From JBGPYM01 sp041493205 (GTDB lineage: Bacteria; Bacteroidota; Ignavibacteria; UBA10030; UBA6906), in contig JBGPYM010000015.1 of the NCBI GenBank assembly GCA_041493205.1, forward strand, positions 1 through 25,083: a stretch of DNA of 25,083 bases, written 5' to 3'. Position numbers and translations under genes: made by a program. The notes below the pieces were generated by a model that had not been told where the DNA came from, made no database searches, and worked only from the letters and a program-made list of their open reading frames with translations. Numbering within the stretch: the first letter of the stretch is position 1; each line of letters begins with the position of its first letter. Positions 23,492-25,083 of this stretch are shown in pieces.

Positions 23492-23820
23492 TGGTTCCTC
23501 CAAGCGTGAAGTGGGTGATGTGTGGATGCGCGACGAGGTCGCGGATGAGACATGTGGCAAGGATAAGCCAAACGCTATGCCAGACGATGGCACACGCTTG
23601 AGGGAAATCGCAACACCAAAACCGATGAACGGAAAGGAATCTGAGGGGGTGTGCAGCGAAATGCCGACGACCCTGGAGAGAGTGTGGCTCACCTGCCACA
23701 GCACGGATGGGGGATGTGGAGGAAATTCCCCATGTCCCTTCACCGCGTCAGTGAGGGGTCCGGCCGCCTTCCGTGCGCGTCCGAAATTTCAGAACTGAGA
23801 ATCGCCCATGAGCAACTTTC

Positions 23821-23851
23821 GGAATTGTACCGTCTCCCGCGGTCCAATTCC
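23821..23851. promoter_or_regulatory. Long imperfect dyad upstream of the MerR gene
   Basis: GGAATTG-T-ACCG (23821-23832) pairs with CGGT-C-CAATTCC (23840-23851) around a 7-base spacer, giving 11 of 12 matched positions. It lies just upstream of the AT-rich promoter zone of the MerR gene. It has the size and symmetry of an operator for a dimeric regulator. No gene ends nearby on either strand, which argues against a terminator. Confidence 0.45.
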
Positions 23852-23902
23852 CGTCATTTATCTGTCAATTTGGCCAATATCCGATGGCATAAAATCTGTT
23901 AC

Positions 23903-23914
23903 CTATAAGTATAG
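23903..23914. promoter_or_regulatory. Short inverted repeat in the MerR gene leader
   Basis: CTATA (23903-23907) and TATAG (23910-23914) flank AG, 20 bases before the start codon. The stretch could itself contain a -10 element or form an autoregulatory site. Confidence 0.3.
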
Positions 23915-23933
23915 AAATCGGAGGATCCTCATT

Positions 23934-24422
23934 ATGTACGCCAACACGACGTCGGCGATGATGCAGAAGACCGGCCAGCGGTTGTACACCATTGGAGAAG
24001 CTGCCGATCTCATCGGCGTTTCAGTGCCGACGATTCGGATGTACGAACGGGAAGGACTGATCATCCCGCTTCGCAAGGCATCGCGTCACCGGCTTTTTGC
24101 CGAGCACGATCTGCAGAGGATTCGCTGCATCCGCAAGACGATCAACACCGAGAAAGTGAGCATTGCCGGCATACGCCGGATGCTGGCACTCATACCGTGC
24201 TGGAAGATGAAGGGGTGCCCGGAAGAGTCGAAGGAAGCGTGCCCGGCATATCACGACCATGACGCCCCGTGCTGGATGGTGACGAACAAGACGTGGTTGT
24301 GCAAGAGCGATACATGCAGGACGTGCCAGGTGTACATTGATACGTCGGATTGCAGCCAGTTGAAGCAGATTCTTCGGCAATATTCGATCCCCGTCGACGT
24401 CGAGATACCCGCCAAGCATTAA
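23934..24422 (+). CDS. MerR-family regulator with cysteine-rich two-CW-like C-terminal domain
   Basis: The chosen start is ATG 23934 with CGGAGG upstream. The product has 162 residues. A MerR-type DNA-binding domain spans about 15-85: LYTIGEAADLIGVSVPTIRM is the helix-turn-helix and YEREGLIIPLR the wing. It lacks the long dimerisation helix plus short metal loop of classical MerR/CueR. Instead, residues 89-140 form a compact cysteine module: C89-W90, C95, C103-P-A-Y106, C113-W114, C123, C128, C131 and C140. The CW...C...CPAY...CW...C...C..C..Y order matches my recollection of the two-CW domain, otherwise seen as small stand-alone proteins or sensor modules. A metal or redox signal is the natural inference. 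The osmC-family gene lies 172 bases downstream in the same direction. Confidence 0.85.
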   Translation: MYANTTSAMMQKTGQRLYTIGEAADLIGVSVPTIRMYEREGLIIPLRKASRHRLFAEHDLQRIRCIRKTINTEKVSIAGIRRMLALIPCWKMKGCPEESKEACPAYHDHDAPCWMVTNKTWLCKSDTCRTCQVYIDTSDCSQLKQILRQYSIPVDVEIPAKH

Positions 24423-24451
24423 CGCGCGGGTGACGTGATGCATCCGGAATA

Positions 24452-24477
24452 CCCCGCGGGCAAGATCCCGCACGGGG
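24452..24477 (+). terminator. Stem-loop after the MerR gene
   Basis: CCCCGCGGG (24452-24460) pairs with CCCG-CA-CGGGG (24467-24477), with a two-base bulge and a 6-base loop. It lies about 30 bases after the stop. It is stable but lacks a T tract, so a factor-independent terminator is uncertain. Confidence 0.35.
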
Positions 24478-24512
24478 ATATCTCCGCCCGCCCGTTCCAC
24501 CAATCCATCCCC

Positions 24513-24541
24513 TTGACAATCCGCGACGCATGAAGGACATT
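24513..24541 (+). promoter_or_regulatory. Candidate promoter of the osmC-family gene
   Basis: A consensus TTGACA (24513-24518) is separated by 17 bases from GACATT (24536-24541), a weak -10 hexamer. This combination, a good -35 with a poor -10, often marks an activator-dependent promoter. A CTCAA-CGA-TTGAG repeat at 24573-24585 lies between it and the start codon. Confidence 0.4.
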
Positions 24542-24594
24542 GGAGCATCCGGGACGATTGCCGGCAGCGACTCTCAACGATTGAGCGGGGACGT

Positions 24595-25041
24595 ATGATG
24601 AAGCAGCGTAGCGCCGTGGTTAAACAACTGGACGGATTGGCCTTTGCGGCCAGGGCTGATTCCGGGCACTGGGTCATGATGGACGGGAAGGCGGAGGAGG
24701 GGGGGAGTGCAGGGGCAGCCACGCCAAAGGAGATGCTGCTCTTTGCCCTCGGAGGATGCACTTCGATGGACGTGATCGCCATTCTGAAAAAGAAGAACGC
24801 GCCCGTGGAGGGGTACGAGGCACGCATGACGGCGACGGTCCGCGAAGAACACCCGCAGGTCTTCACCACCATTCACATCGAGTTTATCCTGTACGGCAGG
24901 GGGATCAATCCGGTGGACGTCGAGAGGGCGATTCAGCTGTCGGAAACGAAGTACTGCTCCGTTACGGCGATGCTGCGGGCGGCGGTTCCGATCACGCGGT
25001 CGTTCCGGATTGAGGAGAGCAGGACCGGGGCGGGGGCGTAG
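24595..25041 (+). CDS. OsmC/YhfA-family protein (thiol peroxidase-like)
   Basis: This 148-residue protein has the full family length. The two cysteines of OsmC-type peroxidases are present: C55 in LFALGGCTSMDV and C121 in ETKYCSVTAMLR. The upstream ATPKEMLLFAL motif is also typical. The family reduces organic hydroperoxides in the cytoplasm through a cysteine pair; members of the YhfA branch have less certain substrates. Two ATG codons occur in tandem (24595 and 24598), and a GAGCGGGG sequence lies just before them, so either may be used. The preceding gene is a cysteine-rich MerR regulator in the same direction, which suggests control by redox or metal stress. A REP-like palindrome follows 12 bases after the stop. 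Confidence 0.92.
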   Translation: MMKQRSAVVKQLDGLAFAARADSGHWVMMDGKAEEGGSAGAATPKEMLLFALGGCTSMDVIAILKKKNAPVEGYEARMTATVREEHPQVFTTIHIEFILYGRGINPVDVERAIQLSETKYCSVTAMLRAAVPITRSFRIEESRTGAGA

Positions 25042-25053
25042 GGGGCAGAGTTA

Positions 25054-25083
25054 CACGGGCGAGACGCCCGTGCCACTACAGAG
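25054..25083 (+). repeat. REP-like palindrome at the right edge
   Basis: CACGGGC (25054-25060) and GCCCGTG (25066-25072) flank GAGAC, followed by CCACTACA. It belongs to the same family as the other clusters, with compensating changes in both arms (GACGGGC/GCCCGTC to CACGGGC/GCCCGTG). More copies may follow beyond the window. Confidence 0.85.

Larger units (their letters stand above)
23492..23933. other. Divergent intergenic region between the CHRD gene and the MerR gene
   Basis: This 442-base stretch has no convincing gene, although the CHRD frame happens to stay open through half of it. It contains perfect palindromes at 23529-23543 (CGCGAC/GTCGCG) and 23578-23592 (TGCCA/TGGCA), a hairpin at 23707-23733 (ATGGGG/CCCCAT), a long dyad at 23821-23851, an AT-rich promoter-like zone (about 23857-23900) and a CTATA-AG-TATAG repeat at 23903-23914. 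Confidence 0.6.

Noticed and set aside
23492..23743. N-terminal extension of the CHRD protein frame by 84 codons
   Set aside because: The extension has no domain. The internal ATG at 23491 has a GGAGGA site and begins a perfect signal peptide.

Overview
The window is high-GC, densely coded DNA that looks chromosomal and comes from the Bacteroidota/Ignavibacteriota (FCB) lineage. The evidence is a C-terminal type IX secretion (T9SS) sorting domain on a CHRD-repeat protein, a carboxypeptidase-regulatory/DUF5686-type outer-membrane protein, a Bacteroidota-style sensor kinase and Bacteroidota-like promoter spacing in places. The species cannot be named from sequence alone. No rRNA, tRNA, CRISPR array, insertion sequence, prophage or integration site was recognised.

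Layout. Positions 1-1021 (minus) hold the N-terminal part of a sensor histidine kinase. It is divergent from a plus-strand operon (1194-7113) encoding a double-PDZ exported protein, a membrane-anchored protein with a membrane-fusion-protein-like hairpin and a NEW3-like domain, an ABC ATPase and two paralogous ABC-2 permeases. The shared intergenic region carries four TTAAC boxes at exact 10-bp steps, so the kinase system may control the transporter operon. An aspartate/glutamate racemase follows (7282-7995). Then, on the minus strand, come a VWA-like lipoprotein with a polytopic membrane partner (8144-10136) and a short-chain dehydrogenase (10371-11246).

From 11444 the plus strand resumes: a TPR protein with a strong promoter and terminator, the DUF5686-type outer-membrane protein, the ribosome GTPase TypA/BipA, an alpha-glucan phosphorylase, and an ECF sigma factor / anti-sigma factor / TonB-C-terminal-domain operon. 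On the minus strand, 21109-23491 encodes a monoheme cytochrome-like lipoprotein and a four-CHRD-repeat T9SS cargo. The window ends with a MerR regulator fused to a cysteine-rich two-CW-like domain (23934-24422) and an OsmC-family protein (24595-25041).

A family of GC-rich palindromes (core GACGGGCGGGACGCCCGTC) lies just downstream of stop codons in four places: after the ABC operon, after the racemase, after the phosphorylase and after osmC. All copies have the same orientation. This is a REP-like dispersed element and one of the most distinctive non-coding signals here. The candidates for something undescribed are the ABC operon with its hairpin/NEW3 adaptor, the VWA lipoprotein/membrane protein pair, the MerR/two-CW fusion beside osmC, and the TonB-domain protein with an unrecognised C-terminal domain in the sigma-factor operon.
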